Shown in pieces: positions 15,201-33,808 of a stretch of 64,000 bases of DNA. Within the stretch, counting starts at the first letter, position 1; the number at the start of each line of letters is the position of its first letter. This DNA is from Apostichopus japonicus (Eukaryota; Echinodermata; Holothuroidea; Aspidochirotida; Stichopodidae). The notes under the pieces are model-generated. The model saw only the letters and a program-made list of their open reading frames with translations, was not told where the DNA came from and did no database searches. The stretch spans positions 24,073,001 to 24,137,000 of the forward strand of contig NC_092580.1 in the NCBI RefSeq assembly GCF_037975245.1. Reading direction: 5' to 3'. The translations under genes and the position numbers were made by a program.

Positions 15201-17969
15201 CAGGGAATTTGTCAAAATTGTGAGATAAATTCACAGAAAGAGGCATTGAGGGTTTAATTTTAATGAAATAAAGACAAAATTAAATATCTATAGTTTAGTT
15301 CTCCCATTGAACACTTGTAGGCATTATAACAATAATAATATACTCAGCTGTACTTAGCTTTCCATTACACATTATAATATCCTATTGAGTTTTCAATCTC
15401 TTCCTTCACTACCGCTTTGTGTATCAAGTTCCATCATCTTTCAATATTTAGTTCTTTGTTCCAGGAGAGGCTGACTCTCAACTAGCTTGTTAGATTAATG
15501 GGGGGGGGGGGGGGGAGAAAGTGTAGCATAGGTCTGTGCTCTACATTTTGAGACACGCTAAATCACAGATTTTATACCTACCGTGACTGATATTTAATAA
15601 GAGAAAGTACCACTGAATCTGATTTCAAGATGGCAGTATGGTCACTATCAAGACTGCTGTTGACTTGCAATTTAATACAGGGCTTAATTTTCAGTTAAAA
15701 TATAGAACTATATTGCGAGTAAGGTTCTCTGCAATTTCAACGGAGAAAAGTTTGACAAACTTAGAGAAATAGGCTGTCCAAAAAATTGTGCATCATAAGA
15801 GGATAATTTTATGGTTGCTAAACATCTCTTTGAAATGATCAATGATGGCAGGAAGAACATTGTATCCATTGTTGCTTGATTTGTTGATTTATCAATAGTT
15901 TAATAATGTACGAGATGGTAGTAGAACATATACACTGGATTGGAAAGCTTTTTACAGGTTTTACCAGAGAAGAAGATAATGAAGAGAGATCTTCTCCCTC
16001 CCTCTATCTCAGGAAATTATTTCTATAGACTCTCATAAATGTTAACTGCCTTTAATATTTGCTCTTCTTTACCATGAATTTTTGGATGTCAAACAGTGAT
16101 AATTATTTTTAATTATTCTTTAATTGAAATCTCAGCCGAGTTGGAAAGACAGAAGAATATACGGAAAAGTCAGAATAGCAACACAGACTCCGGGGTTGGT
16201 CTAGACACCGCAAGCCTAGCCAGTAATCCTAACCTTAGCGGAAGTATGGATTCCTTAGCTCCAGGACTCAGCGAAGCAGCTCTCAAGAGGACCAGTTTGT
16301 CCAACTCACTCATAGATATCAAGGAAGCTTCCGGTGAGTTGAAGGGGCCGAGGCAATGGGTGCTAATTAATTTGGTCAGATTTACGCAATTATTTTCATT
16401 GACTGCCATCACTCTTGATCCCCCGATCTGAATTTTTCCGAGACCGCAAATATTTCACTCCACATCTTTCATGTACGCTTACATTGGATCCTCCACGAGT
16501 GATCAAACCACAAGTTAGCAATCATCAAACAGAACGTCGTCGAGGAAGACAGCAAGTGGTTTGAATGTTTCCCACATAATATAATAGCTGCATGCTCCCT
16601 TGTATTAGATACAAGCGGTGCAAGAAAAGAAAACAGGACATGACATCACATGTCATTGTGATCTCTGGTCACTGTAATCCACAGAACTTGTTATTTTGAT
16701 CTCCCCCGAAAGGAGGATCAAGATCTCAGGGTCAGATCTTTAATTACAAGAGCCAGCTTTCACACTGAGAAGTTGATTTCAAGTGGAGGGATCAGATCTG
16801 GATCAGATCCCCTGCTGGAGGTTTAGTGTCACTTGGTGGCTAATTGTTAATAGACACAGGGAGGTGGAGTCGGTGGTCAGTTTTTGTCAGGTTTGAAGCA
16901 GCTTGTAAATCTACCTTAAAACTGATTATTTTGTATGGCATCGGTTTTAACACTTCTGGGGAACTGTTTGAAACGGTCCAATGGCATTGGATTTGTAATA
17001 CTTTTAGTTACTCATTCATCATCAGTTCATACTTGTAATCTTGTTGAGTGAAAATGATGATAAATTATATGAAGTGGAAAGTAGTATATTAATATTGCTT
17101 TGTTTATTTTTCTTCAGCCCTGTCTGTTCACAGAAGTAGTGCCACATCTCTAGACAGTGGAGTATCTGTGAGTAAACCATCGTCAGTAATATTATAAGAG
17201 TATATGATATCACTTATTCTCATCTATACAGAGTTCAGAGTAGAATAAACGGTGTAAAAGGGTCTGTTTTGTGCATTGCAGAAGTATGACATACTAAATT
17301 TTCTGATGCTCCTCACAAAATATCATTCAAAATGCAACCAACCACAAATTGCGTTTAGAAGGAAGGGTGAAGAGAGGGGGGGGGGAAGGGGGCTGATTGT
17401 TTTGTTGTATAGGATTTGCTTGATATTTGTGATAGGAAAGAATTTAGGAAAGAATGTACTACATTGCACTGCTATTTTGGTAGGTAGGTAGGTAGGTAGG
17501 TATAGATAGGTAGGTCTAGTAGGCCAGGCATTTTTTATCTCTCCAAATTTGGTGGGAGATAGAACCCATTGTGATGTGTGATTGTAGGCTACCTACCAGC
17601 AGGAGTTGGTGTGGGTTAACATCATTGGATATTAGCTATTAATTGGGTATGATGGAATGGGGGGGGGGGGGGAGGGGGAGTGTTGGGAGTCCACACTTCA
17701 TGGAACTAAAGACCTGATGTAATGTCAAAAATACCTACATAATGTAACATTATGTATCCATACTGCAATACACAGATGATACATATAACGATATTCTAGC
17801 TAATAATAATCTAGTGAATATCATTATTCTCCTTCTGTTCTTGCAGCCAATTGATATCAACGCTACGATGCCTCTTCCAAAGAAAAGCCGAGCTCCCATC
17901 CCACAAGACTTCAAGTCCGGTCGAAGGCACGGAGAGAGCAGACATTATCCAGACATTGCGGAAACGTGA
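217..17969 (+). CDS. IQSEC: IQSEC/BRAG-family Arf guanine-nucleotide exchange factor, 3' part (5' end outside window)
   Basis: Exons seen: 217-378, 2832-2946, 4811-4985, 6258-6397, 9022-9141, 9767-9863, 11112-11264, 16136-16333, 17118-17167, 17847-17969 (stop TGA 17967-17969). All have AG/GT borders and phases agree throughout, giving 443 residues after a split Arg codon. Exons 1-4 encode most of a Sec7 domain, including the GEAQK motif whose Glu (fragment residue 83) is the catalytic 'glutamic finger', and the [11 protein letters not shown] helix. Exons 4-7 encode the PH domain ([23 protein letters not shown]). The order and wording match vertebrate IQSEC1-3 and fly Schizo/Loner. The family loads GTP on Arf6/Arf1 at membranes and synapses. 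The C-terminal exons are Ser-rich ([24 protein letters not shown]) and the tail is short; no PDZ ligand is evident. The IQ motif and N-terminus must lie upstream of base 1. The single invertebrate gene is co-orthologous to IQSEC1/2/3. Confidence 0.93.
6082..6153 (+). repeat. tRNA-Thr(TGT)-like sequence: SINE head or tRNA pseudogene
   Basis: The block starts GGCTCGATAGCTTA, close to the start of animal tRNA-Thr, and has an A-box-like TAGCTTAGACAGT, an anticodon-arm-like GCTTGTAACCC (anticodon TGT in the expected place) and a B-box-like GATTCCAATCCC. The T stem does not pair properly and no CCA-proximal acceptor stem closes, so it is not an intact tRNA. It lies about 100 bp upstream of IQSEC exon 4, in the sense orientation. 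The downstream sequence is T-rich. A tRNA-derived SINE with RNA polymerase III promoter boxes is the likeliest reading; a lone pseudogene is possible. Confidence 0.55.
6640..6950. repeat. Degenerate tandem repeat in IQSEC intron 4
   Basis: The motif CTGGTCATATCGCCCTACC and variants recur near 6691, 6765, 6850 and 6914, followed by CCTTAAGTG-type sequence and GGTACCTGTACTGCA. Unit length varies from about 64 to 85 bp. No coding sense is seen. Confidence 0.6.
12040..12400. repeat. 40-bp minisatellite in IQSEC intron 7
   Basis: About nine imperfect copies of a 40-bp unit built from TTAGCTTGAAACTTGTTATA and GAAACTTGTTATGGAAATG. Copies between 12140 and 12260 are nearly identical and the flanks are more decayed. 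Each unit contains two diverged half units (GAAACTTRTTATRG), suggesting an older period of about 20 bp. Confidence 0.85.
17479..17516. repeat. GGTA tetranucleotide microsatellite
   Basis: Perfect run of GGTA/TAGG units followed by TATAGATAGG variants, in the last IQSEC intron. Confidence 0.9.
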
Positions 17970-20900
17970 ACAAATAATCGTTAAAAACGATGGAACTATT
18001 TTCATGGTGCTCATAAATGCAACGAAGAAACGTCTACTCTGCTGAGGCACCTCTTCAAGAGTGGAGCAAACGTGGTCGAATGTCACAGGCCGTGTCCGTC
18101 GAGCCGATGTGTCGACACAAGATTTCCCTACGTTGACGGGTTGGATAGCACCACAGACATAAACAATGTACCATAGTAACAGTTTAAACATGCTCTCACA
18201 AGTGCATTGACCCCTGAGCGGTAGAGAGACTGGGTCAGGTTTGCACGTATATTGGTCTTGGAGTACTGTTGTAAAAAGATACTCTTAAAGCTCGCTTAAA
18301 ACAAAATCTGGGATATTTCCAGCTATTTTCTATCAAGTGCGACCAATTATTATGTACTTATGCACAAATTTATTGGATATACAGTAATGTTAAACTTACA
18401 TTAAAATATCATTGGTTACATCAGAAATCTAGAGTATTTCCTTTCGATGATATGGAGATACCTGGGATACACATATCATGGAAGCTCTCAATGCCAGTGT
18501 GTTTGAGAGCTATAAACCTCCATGAAAACTTTTGGGTCCTTTTTCCCCACCTCATCATTGAGGGCTTCAGTAATATCTCTTGTTAGCTTTAAGCGAAATG
18601 TTTTGGAAATTGCATGCCAGAAACATGTTTTGAAATAACTACCTCTGTACATTATGTTTAAGTATTACTTTAAATATCGAGCAAGGAATGTTGTTAACAG
18701 TGTTATTGATATGTTGTACTATTCCTGCAGGATGTGGATACTCTTAATATAGCAGTGCACCCTCTGTACAGGATAGACCTAATAATTATTAGTTACCTAA
18801 TCGAAAGGAGCGTGACAGCTAGATGGATGTCGTCATCGCCTTCTCTCTTCTCTCAACTGTTACATTTTAATTTCCGCAGGAATATAACATTTAATGTGTG
18901 CTAAACTGTCATTCAGTTCCCCATCTATGAACATTCGGGAATTAGTTTACAGAGCAGCGGCTCAAGTGAAAAGCATCTTCAAATCTGTGATTTGTCTTGT
19001 ACTTCAGGGGAAACAGGAATATAAAAGATTATGACACTTTCCAGGTCTTTATTTTACATCTACAAACCTTATAGAAAGTGAGTGCTTTATAGATATCCAG
19101 CAGTGCAAAACTAAGCTGAACAATGCCCCCCCTCTCTCCACCCTCACCCCCGGGTATAACCAATATCACTCACCGTACAAGTATATTCATCTCCATTCTT
19201 GCTGTAAAAGTCAGAGATTGTTTGTTTTTGACAAATATGATCAGTCATGGTTCAGTAAACATTAAGTGTTTCAGGTTTGGTTGTTGAAAGGTCTTCAGTA
19301 TAGCTTCCTAATATGCTAGAAAAGTCAAATAATGGTCACTTGGCATCTTAACCTCAAGAAGCAATTTACTGTAATTACTCTGAAATACCGAATATAAAAT
19401 AAGGTTGACAGTGGTGATACAGAGTACTAATTAAAGGACAGGATTACAGTCAACAAATTAGTTAACAGAGTTGTGGAGGCGAGCCATGGATATTTTAGCA
19501 AACCACAACAACCAAAAACGATAATAAATAAGAATAATAATATTTTTGCAGTGCTGCATTCATGTTTAGTCATGTAATAAAATTCAAGATATCATTTTTA
19601 ACCTGAAACAGGTTTATGAAAATGGTAAGTTATATTACCATAGTAAAATACAATTTCAAATTTATTCTATGTAGAAAAACAGATGAAAAGAAACATAAGC
19701 ATGAGCTGACCCCACAATTTTTTCGTTCCCTTGGAACAAATAGTCAAATACTCCAATTTTTTCATCACTTTATGAGGGAAAGTCCATGCAAGACTATTTG
19801 TCACATTTCAGATGTAAATATATACATTTCACAAGGCAAATGAAATAATTCCAAACTTTTAGAAAAGAAGATATCACACAAACTTTGAATGACTGCACAT
19901 TTCTAAGAAATAGATAAAAAAGAAAAAGGAAAAAAAAGACCACCTTATTTTTCACAACATGCATTTTCCGTGGGTGTGTATAAAAAATTTGGGTAAATTT
20001 AACGGTGATATATGATAAGAGACCTGTCAGGGCATTTCAGTGGGGCTAAATGTGTCCTCTCTGGGAGGTTCTCAAGTACCAGGATGTAGAATGGATGTTT
20101 TATCTCTGCAACAGGAACTTTTATTAAAAATGACCAGCCATCATTGTCTGGAGCCATTAAAAACTTTGAGAAGAAACTATGCTATGGCACCATTTAAACC
20201 CTTGCCTGTAGTATTAGCTTTAGTATATTAAAAGACTTGCCAAAAAATATAAGATAATGAAGGACATGTTCTGTGAGAACAGGATAAAGTTACTCGGAGG
20301 GTGAAAAACTTCTAAAGCAAAAATTACTATTCACAAACTAACCATACATATTTTACAACATGGCAAGTGAAGTGTTTGATTTTGTTATGTTCTTTGGACT
20401 TCTTTGTTAACTTTACTAAATACATCTAGTTTTCTTCTCTGATGATAATTTCTGTTTTGAAATACTTTTCATTTTGTACTCTGTATTAACAATATAAGGC
20501 TAATACTTTATCATCTATGTCACAGAACTGTATCAATGCATTTTTAACTCAGCTCTACCATTTTGCATTATACATCGTATGATAATTACTCATTGAAGTC
20601 CCTGGGTGTGGTCTTTTTGTGAGATATTCCATGTGTATGAGAAATGGTCATCCTAGCATGTGATGTAACCATTAGCAACAGTAAGAAACTTCAAAACTTT
20701 ATGTACAACTCCAATGTCTAACAAAACACTTGACATTTATAATCGCCTCTTTTCAGGTTCATGTAACAGCTTTATCAAAAACTACAAATATTTCTAAAAA
20801 TTCTGTCCATTAGTCTTCTATTTGACTGAAATTGTATTGCTAATGTTAGTTTTCACCTTCTCTTTTCTCAAGTCAGATTTTGGAAACATTTGCATGTCCA

Positions 20901-22718
20901 TAACATGAGATTTGCACAGTGCAGATGTTGCTAGGTAACATTCTGTTGCTATTGTGAAGCATGAAGACAGTGTTAGCAACTATGTCTATAACCTAGAAAG
21001 AACTAGTTGAAATGTTCTTTACATTTCTACTAAATATATAAGTCTAGCGTATACTTTGCCAATACCACTTATTTTTGGGCAGAATTGTTAGTTGTTACTT
21101 GTCATTAAATGTTGAATAAATATCAGCAGCTGTATGAAGCAATGCTAGAACTGATAGCATTTAGTGAGTATTGGAACATGGTTACACATTGTCGGCACAA
21201 TGAATTGACGTAACAGTTGTTTAGAGCTTGATAGCACTTTTCAGAATCAGGGACAGATTTAAGGGTTTCCTGAAGGAGGGGAGAGCGGTGGCCCCGGGGT
21301 TGTTGAAAGCTGACTCCCATTGTATGGGGTCTATGGGCATCCTCCCCCAGGTATTAATGCAAGGTTGTTCTAAAACTAGGAATTAAAAACATTCCCTGGA
21401 TCTGAACTTGAAAAAAATCATCTATTAATAGAATGCTGTACCATATCATAAGTGGATTGAAGGGCTGCTAAGCAACACTGTAAAGAGAAAAATAAATAAA
21501 TAAAAATTCAAAATAGTAAGTCTTGTGGGTTTGAACTTAGTGATGTATCAATGGATGTTAAGTTTCAAACTGTCCGTTATCAAAAAAATCTGCTGAAACA
21601 AAGAAATTGCTCCAACTGTCTGAAACCATGGTGATATCCCAAATCAGCTGCTAAAATTTGTGGCATATCTTTCTTTCTTTTTTCTCTTTTCTTTTTAGTT
21701 AAAACTTTTTTTTCTTAGAGGATGAGGAGAGCAAGCTAACTATGCCATTGTATATGAATATTAGCCATTTGTTTTTCCCCTTTAAAGAGCCATGTAACTT
21801 CTGTTTATGTTAACTCAGAATTCACTTGTATTTTATGTCACCCTTTGTGTTTAAATGGGTACACAGATTTAAAGAGATATATCAAATAATTTATCTTAAT
21901 ATATGTTACATTTTTGTTGTCTCCTGGTGAGAAATTTGTTCTTTTTTTTTTTTATGATATATATATAATTTTCACCCTTTTTTTTGTACAACTTTGAAAA
22001 AGAATTTAATTAGTTTTTGAAAAGCATACAAAATATTAATGAGAGGGCTAAAAACTCATCGACAAATGTGTTTATCATTCAACAACAAAAACTTGTGCAA
22101 TTTGTCAATATCAGCGAAAAATAACAAAAAAACGAGAGAGATGAATAAACAAAATGAGTATCAAACCCCAAACTTGTGAAAGTAAAATGCTGAGAAAAAT
22201 AAAAATGTTGCACATATAACGACCTTTTGTATAAAAGAGAAAAATGATCATTTCAAGTTTATTTAAACTAAAATTTGTATTATTGTTATTATTTTTTTTT
22301 TTTAAACAATAGGGTTTACTCACAAAGAAATTATGCCAATTAGTACCCTTCTTTGTTTATTATATTTTGGTGTGTGAGGTGACAAATGCATGCTACTGTT
22401 TGTGTAAAGCATCGGTCTTGTCTGTTAACTAGTTTGTCCTCTCTTGGCCAGTGAATTGAAAGCACAGGATGTGTGCTTCATATTGCAGAAGTTTATGAAA
22501 ATATAGACGCATGGGTTTCTAATTGTACCACACCAAAACGAATCCTTTCTGTTGTTCGTGTATTTATTTTTTTTCCTTTATATTCTCTTCCTTTAATAAC
22601 AATGGTTACTAGGTTAGGTCTACTCCAGTCAATATGTTTTGAATCGTGATATATCTGAGATGTTCAAATTCAAAGATACTGGCAGCCATCCTTAGATGGC
22701 TAAATTAACCTCTAGTTT

Positions 22719-23315
22719 TATCATACACAACATTGTGTCCTAGTGCATTTAGTTTGTTCATCATATGCACCATTGTGTCCTAGTGCATTTATTTGTTGAT
22801 CATACTTTGATCATATATTGTTGATCATACGCACCATTGTCCTAGTGCATTTATTTTGTTGATCATACGCACCATTGTGTCCTAGTGCATTTATTTTGTT
22901 GATCATATGCACCATTGTGTCCTAGTGCAATTATTTTGTTGATCGTATGCACCATTGTGTCCTAGTGCATTTATTTTGTTGATCATGCGCACCATTGTGT
23001 CCTAGTGCAATTATTTTGTTGATCGTATGCACCATTGTGTCCTAGTGCATTTATTTTGTTGATCATACGCACCATTGTGTCCTAGTGCATTTGTTTTGTT
23101 GATCATATGCACCATTGTGTCCTAGTGCATTTATTTTGTTGATCATAATACGCACCAATGTGTCCTAGTGCATTTATTTTGTTGATCATATGCACCATTG
23201 TGTCCTAGTGCATTTATTTTGTTGATCATAATACGCACCAATGTGTCCTAGTGCATTTATTTGGTTGATCACAATATGCACCATTGTGTCCTAGTGCATT
23301 TATTTTGGTGATGAT
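22719..23315. repeat. 40-bp minisatellite, about 14 copies
   Basis: The unit is built from GTTGATCATATGCACCATTG plus TGTCCTAGTGCATTTATTTT. Copies between 22855 and 23150 are spaced exactly 40 bp, with ATATGC/ATACGC alternation. Some copies carry a 3-4 bp insertion (ATAATACGC) and the first copies are more diverged. It lies between the convergent gene ends. Confidence 0.95.
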
Positions 23316-23718
23316 TGACCCTTGTATACAGGAAGGTGGTTCTGCCTTTTAGCTGGTTGCTCACAAATGTAACTTGGGAATTAGAACAACACATTAAACA
23401 CACATTCTTCAAACTGTGAAGGTTAGGTTAAAGCCATATAATTGGAATGAAAATTCCTGCCTTATTAAACTAAAACAAGGTTTGTTCCCAAACATAACAC
23501 ACAGCTTCGAGGATATACTTCTCCTATGAGTACAAGGCTATCATTAAGTCTCACAAAAGGAAGCCTCTGTTATGGATGCATCTTTTGTTTTTCCAACAGG
23601 TAAGCCTATAGATATATTGCTGGCTTCCTGGTCATACAACCACAGCTCTGCTGATAGGCTTGAAAACAACTCAAAAACAAATAATTGAAATTCTTTTGCA
23701 TTAAAATATGCTACATTC

Positions 23719-23724
23719 TTTATT
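23719..23724 (-). terminator. Candidate polyadenylation signal of CCDC77
   Basis: AATAAA on the minus strand, about 420 bases past the CCDC77 stop codon. It is the first such hexamer noticed downstream. No transcript evidence. Confidence 0.3.
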
Positions 23725-24143
23725 CAACAAGTCTTTTAAAAGAAGACGAAATGTTCTAGTTATAAATTCTCCAAACAGTCTGGTAGAAAAGGACTGGTTA
23801 AAATTTGTATATATTTTACAAGTAAAAGATTAATACCGTTTCAAAAAAACTCTCTCTAAACTCTTGACCTCATGTCATTGTTACTATTTTAAAAGGCATC
23901 ACATCATAAACTTCACACTTTAAATTCTTTGGTCCTTTTTAAAATCTGCAAATGTAACCATACAATGGCAGTTCCTCTAAAAGAAGAAGAAAAAAACAAC
24001 AACAGCCTGCAACTGTATCGCAACTTGCCTGGTTGAGAGCTCACACCTGCATGAGAATTCTCTGAATACATATAAAGGTTTATAAATAAATAATCAGCTG
24101 ATATAAAAAACAAGAAGATTTTGATTTACACGCTTGGTAGATG

Positions 24144-31216
<7,073 letters not shown>

Positions 31217-31286
31217 CTAGAGAAGAAAGAAAAGGTAATATATATATTCACAGGGCTAAACAGAACCAATAAGTGTACATGGGATA

Positions 31287-31997
31287 GGTTTCAGTTGTTT
31301 TCCGCATACGTTACTTTCTGCTGATTACTTTCCGCTGAAAAAATTCTCTGCGGAAAACACCTTTTTTTTCACCTTCCTGTATACTATATTTTCCGCATAT
31401 TTTAGGATACCAAATTCAGGCAGGATGATTAAAATAACATGAGAAAGTATCAAAGAACGTCGATAAAGGTTGGATAGACTGAGTTCATGTCAGAAAAGTT
31501 AAGCTGCTTATAATACAGAGGAGGCTTGGGGTGTGTAATTAGGGATTATTAAAGAAGTATGTGGTGGTCGGCCGATAAAAGGGCAAAGGGACACCCGCGT
31601 TATGAAGGATTGACTATCTAATAAAGTATTAAAACTGCGGTCCGCGTAATGATAGTTTAAAAAAAAAATTGTAAAAGGCGGTATCTTTGATTTTCGCTGG
31701 AAATGGCTGTATAAGTAAGGGCTGTTTTAATAGTCGAACACGCATTTTGCACCACCTTTCTTACGAGTTACATCTAAAATCATGGCCGATTTATCCTGTT
31801 ACAGTTAAATCCTATCTTCTCCACCTTCCTAAATCATTCCATGTGCCAATTCAGTAAGTTATTCTGTCCCTCAAAAAAAAAAAAAAAAAACGTTACTTTC
31901 CGCTGAAAAAAAAGTTGTTTTCCGCTGACAAATTTGTTTGCGGAAAACACCGTTTTGTTTCAGCGGAAAGTAACGTGTGCGGAAAACAACGGTACCC
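31287..31997. mobile_element. 711-bp terminal-inverted-repeat element with 9-bp target duplication (MULE-like?)
   Basis: The direct repeat CATGGGATA flanks it exactly (31278-31286 and 31998-32006). The left end GGTTTCAGTTGTTTTCCGCA and the reverse complement of the right end (GGTACCGTTGTTTTCCGCA after the last base) match over about 35 bp. Next to the ends are further inverted copies of TTTTCCGCTGA and TTTGCGGAAAACACC, so each end can fold on itself. No transposase ORF is present. A 9-bp duplication with longish inverted repeats suits Mutator-like MITEs; the superfamily is an inference. It sits in the intron upstream of the CCDC77 start codon. Confidence 0.8.
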
Positions 31998-32300
31998 CAT
32001 GGGATAAACAAAACTCCACAGCAAAGAAGCAAGTCAGACAAAATGCACGGTAGCCTCTAGCCTATTTTATAAATTCTGCAACAGCTTTTACAGTTTCATT
32101 TAACTAAGTGAGGCACTTTAAGGTTAGTTAGTATTTTGACACTAATTGTTTTCCTCTCGGTAAATTGGTCAAATTTCAGGAAATACTGGTAGGCCTAGTC
32201 TAGGTCTTAGTCGGTTGTATCTAATTCTAACGTAAGGCCTATGGCTAAGTTAGGCCAGGCCTAGCCTACTGTATCTAAAGGCAAAATCATATAAACTCAC

Positions 32301-32450
32301 AACTTCTCTCGTGCAGCCGCCCTTGCCTTTCGTGCTTTATGAAGTAAATGATGATTGTACTGCTCGTTTTCATTTGTTTCCAACTTTCGTCACTATAGTT
32401 TCAAACTTTAACTCGAAGACTTTTACCGTGTAAACCTATGTGACTTGTAA
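32301..32450 (-). other. CCDC77: Probable 5'UTR exon of CCDC77 (5' end uncertain)
   Basis: The first coding exon of CCDC77 begins with ATG right after a pyrimidine tract and AG, so a leader exon is needed upstream. On the minus strand a good donor (AGAAGTT then GTGAGT) lies at 32301/32300. The first-exon 3' border is therefore proposed at 32301; the transcription start is not determined. The 711-bp inverted-repeat element lies in the resulting intron. Confidence 0.4.
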
Positions 32451-33448
32451 CCTAAGCTATGCCACCAATACATGTAGCCTTACGTATAAAGTGTGTTAGG
32501 CAATCGATTCGCACTCTAGGAATTCTGTAAGACCAAGAAAACATTTTAAAAACGCCGCAATTTGGTTAAGAGGGCGCTCGATCGAAATAACAAGCACAGT
32601 TTTTACTCTGAAAGTAAACTACGAGATTGAGGCTACGAGATTCCGTGACCTGGTGACGTAATCGACCATGAAAATCGCCGATGGTTTTCACATTTATTTC
32701 CGTACATTTCCCTTATCAAATACCAATCCATAAGGAATCTCATATAATATGACAATGACACAAGTTCATTTATGGTTATGTGGAGAAACCTTTATTTTAT
32801 GGTGGGTTTAAAATGATTTGTCATATTCAGTTGTGGTAGGCGGAACGTTCTGAAATAAAATGTTGGAATTATCGGAATAAGTCCAAATATCAACATCATA
32901 AATTGAATTCTTGGATAAAGTTGGTGATCTGGGATCAAATAGTTGAAATTACACGATAAGAAAACAAATGTGCTGGAAGTAATTTTCGAAATTTTTTGGA
33001 AAAAAAGTTTAAAAAGTACAATACTATATAAATTACCTTTGTGAAAAAAGATGTCAAAAATAACATTGAGATCAAATAGTCAAAATTTTGAGATAAAATG
33101 TTCAAGTTTTCTTTGGCCCATCTCTGGATTCCCAAAGTGGTTTCCTTTCCCCTCCCCCGTTGTCGGCAGCTTCCTTACTACCCCACTGCTGTTTGTGCTC
33201 CAGTTTGACTTTGAGTCCACAGAGACCAGTTTGAGAAATCTTGTTCTCAGCCTGCCCCCCCCCCCTCCCCCAACCCAAATCAAAGTTGGCTCCACCATTC
33301 CTGGTTTTTTGTACAATATTTGCTTTTAAATCTGCTTTGCAAATAGTAAGGATTTGTACTATTTTTCTCTGCATTGGGAAATGTTGGTTATTGCAATTTA
33401 CATATAACAAGACAACACAACAATACTGTGTACATTTTATTTCATAAG
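32451..33448. other. Gene-poor spacer between CCDC77 and the first zinc-finger gene
   Basis: It should hold the CCDC77 promoter on the minus strand and the end of the downstream-transcribed zinc-finger 3'UTR. It is AT-rich apart from a C run near 33256. No gene or element could be recognised. Confidence 0.4.
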
Positions 33449-33454
33449 TTTATT
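33449..33454 (-). terminator. Candidate polyadenylation signal of the H2C2/C2H2 gene
   Basis: AATAAA on the minus strand, 355 bases past the stop codon at 33809. A second hexamer lies at 33436-33441. Confidence 0.45.
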
Positions 33455-33808
33455 CAATCTACATGTCAAAATTACACATATACATACCATCATTAATAAA
33501 ATCATTCTACTTGCCTTTAAGTATTTATAGAACCTTGGTTTTACAAACTAACATTAAACCATTCCAATCCACCTCCCCTCCTCCTCCACCATATGCATCC
33601 ACCCATCTTCCCACTAAACTTGTGAATTCTGCCCCATCAAAACAATACTAAAAATATACATATCTTCTGTCCTGTTCTTCACTTTATAATGCCACAGAAA
33701 CACTACAATGAAAAAGCATTTTTGTCTTTCACATTAAAATCTCTATTCTGAAATATATATTAACTATAAAAGCCCACTAGGTTAAGAACATAAAAACTGA
33801 CAATGCCT

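Larger units (their letters stand above)
17970..24143. other. Intergenic stretch between the convergent ends of IQSEC and CCDC77
   Basis: About 6.2 kb, AT-rich, with no convincing coding exon on either strand. It must hold the 3'UTRs of both convergent genes. Several AATAAA strings occur on the plus strand (for example near 19523 and 21114), but none can be chosen as the IQSEC polyadenylation signal from sequence alone. The only ordered structure seen is the minisatellite at 22719-23315. Confidence 0.6.

Noticed and set aside
17811-18191. 126-codon minus-strand open frame
   Set aside because: It overlaps the last IQSEC exon in antisense, has no family resemblance, and the IQSEC frame on the plus strand is supported by splice phase.
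22719-23315. Regularly spaced direct repeats resembling a CRISPR array
   Set aside because: The whole 40-bp unit repeats with no unique spacers, the genome is eukaryotic, and no cas genes are present. It is a minisatellite.
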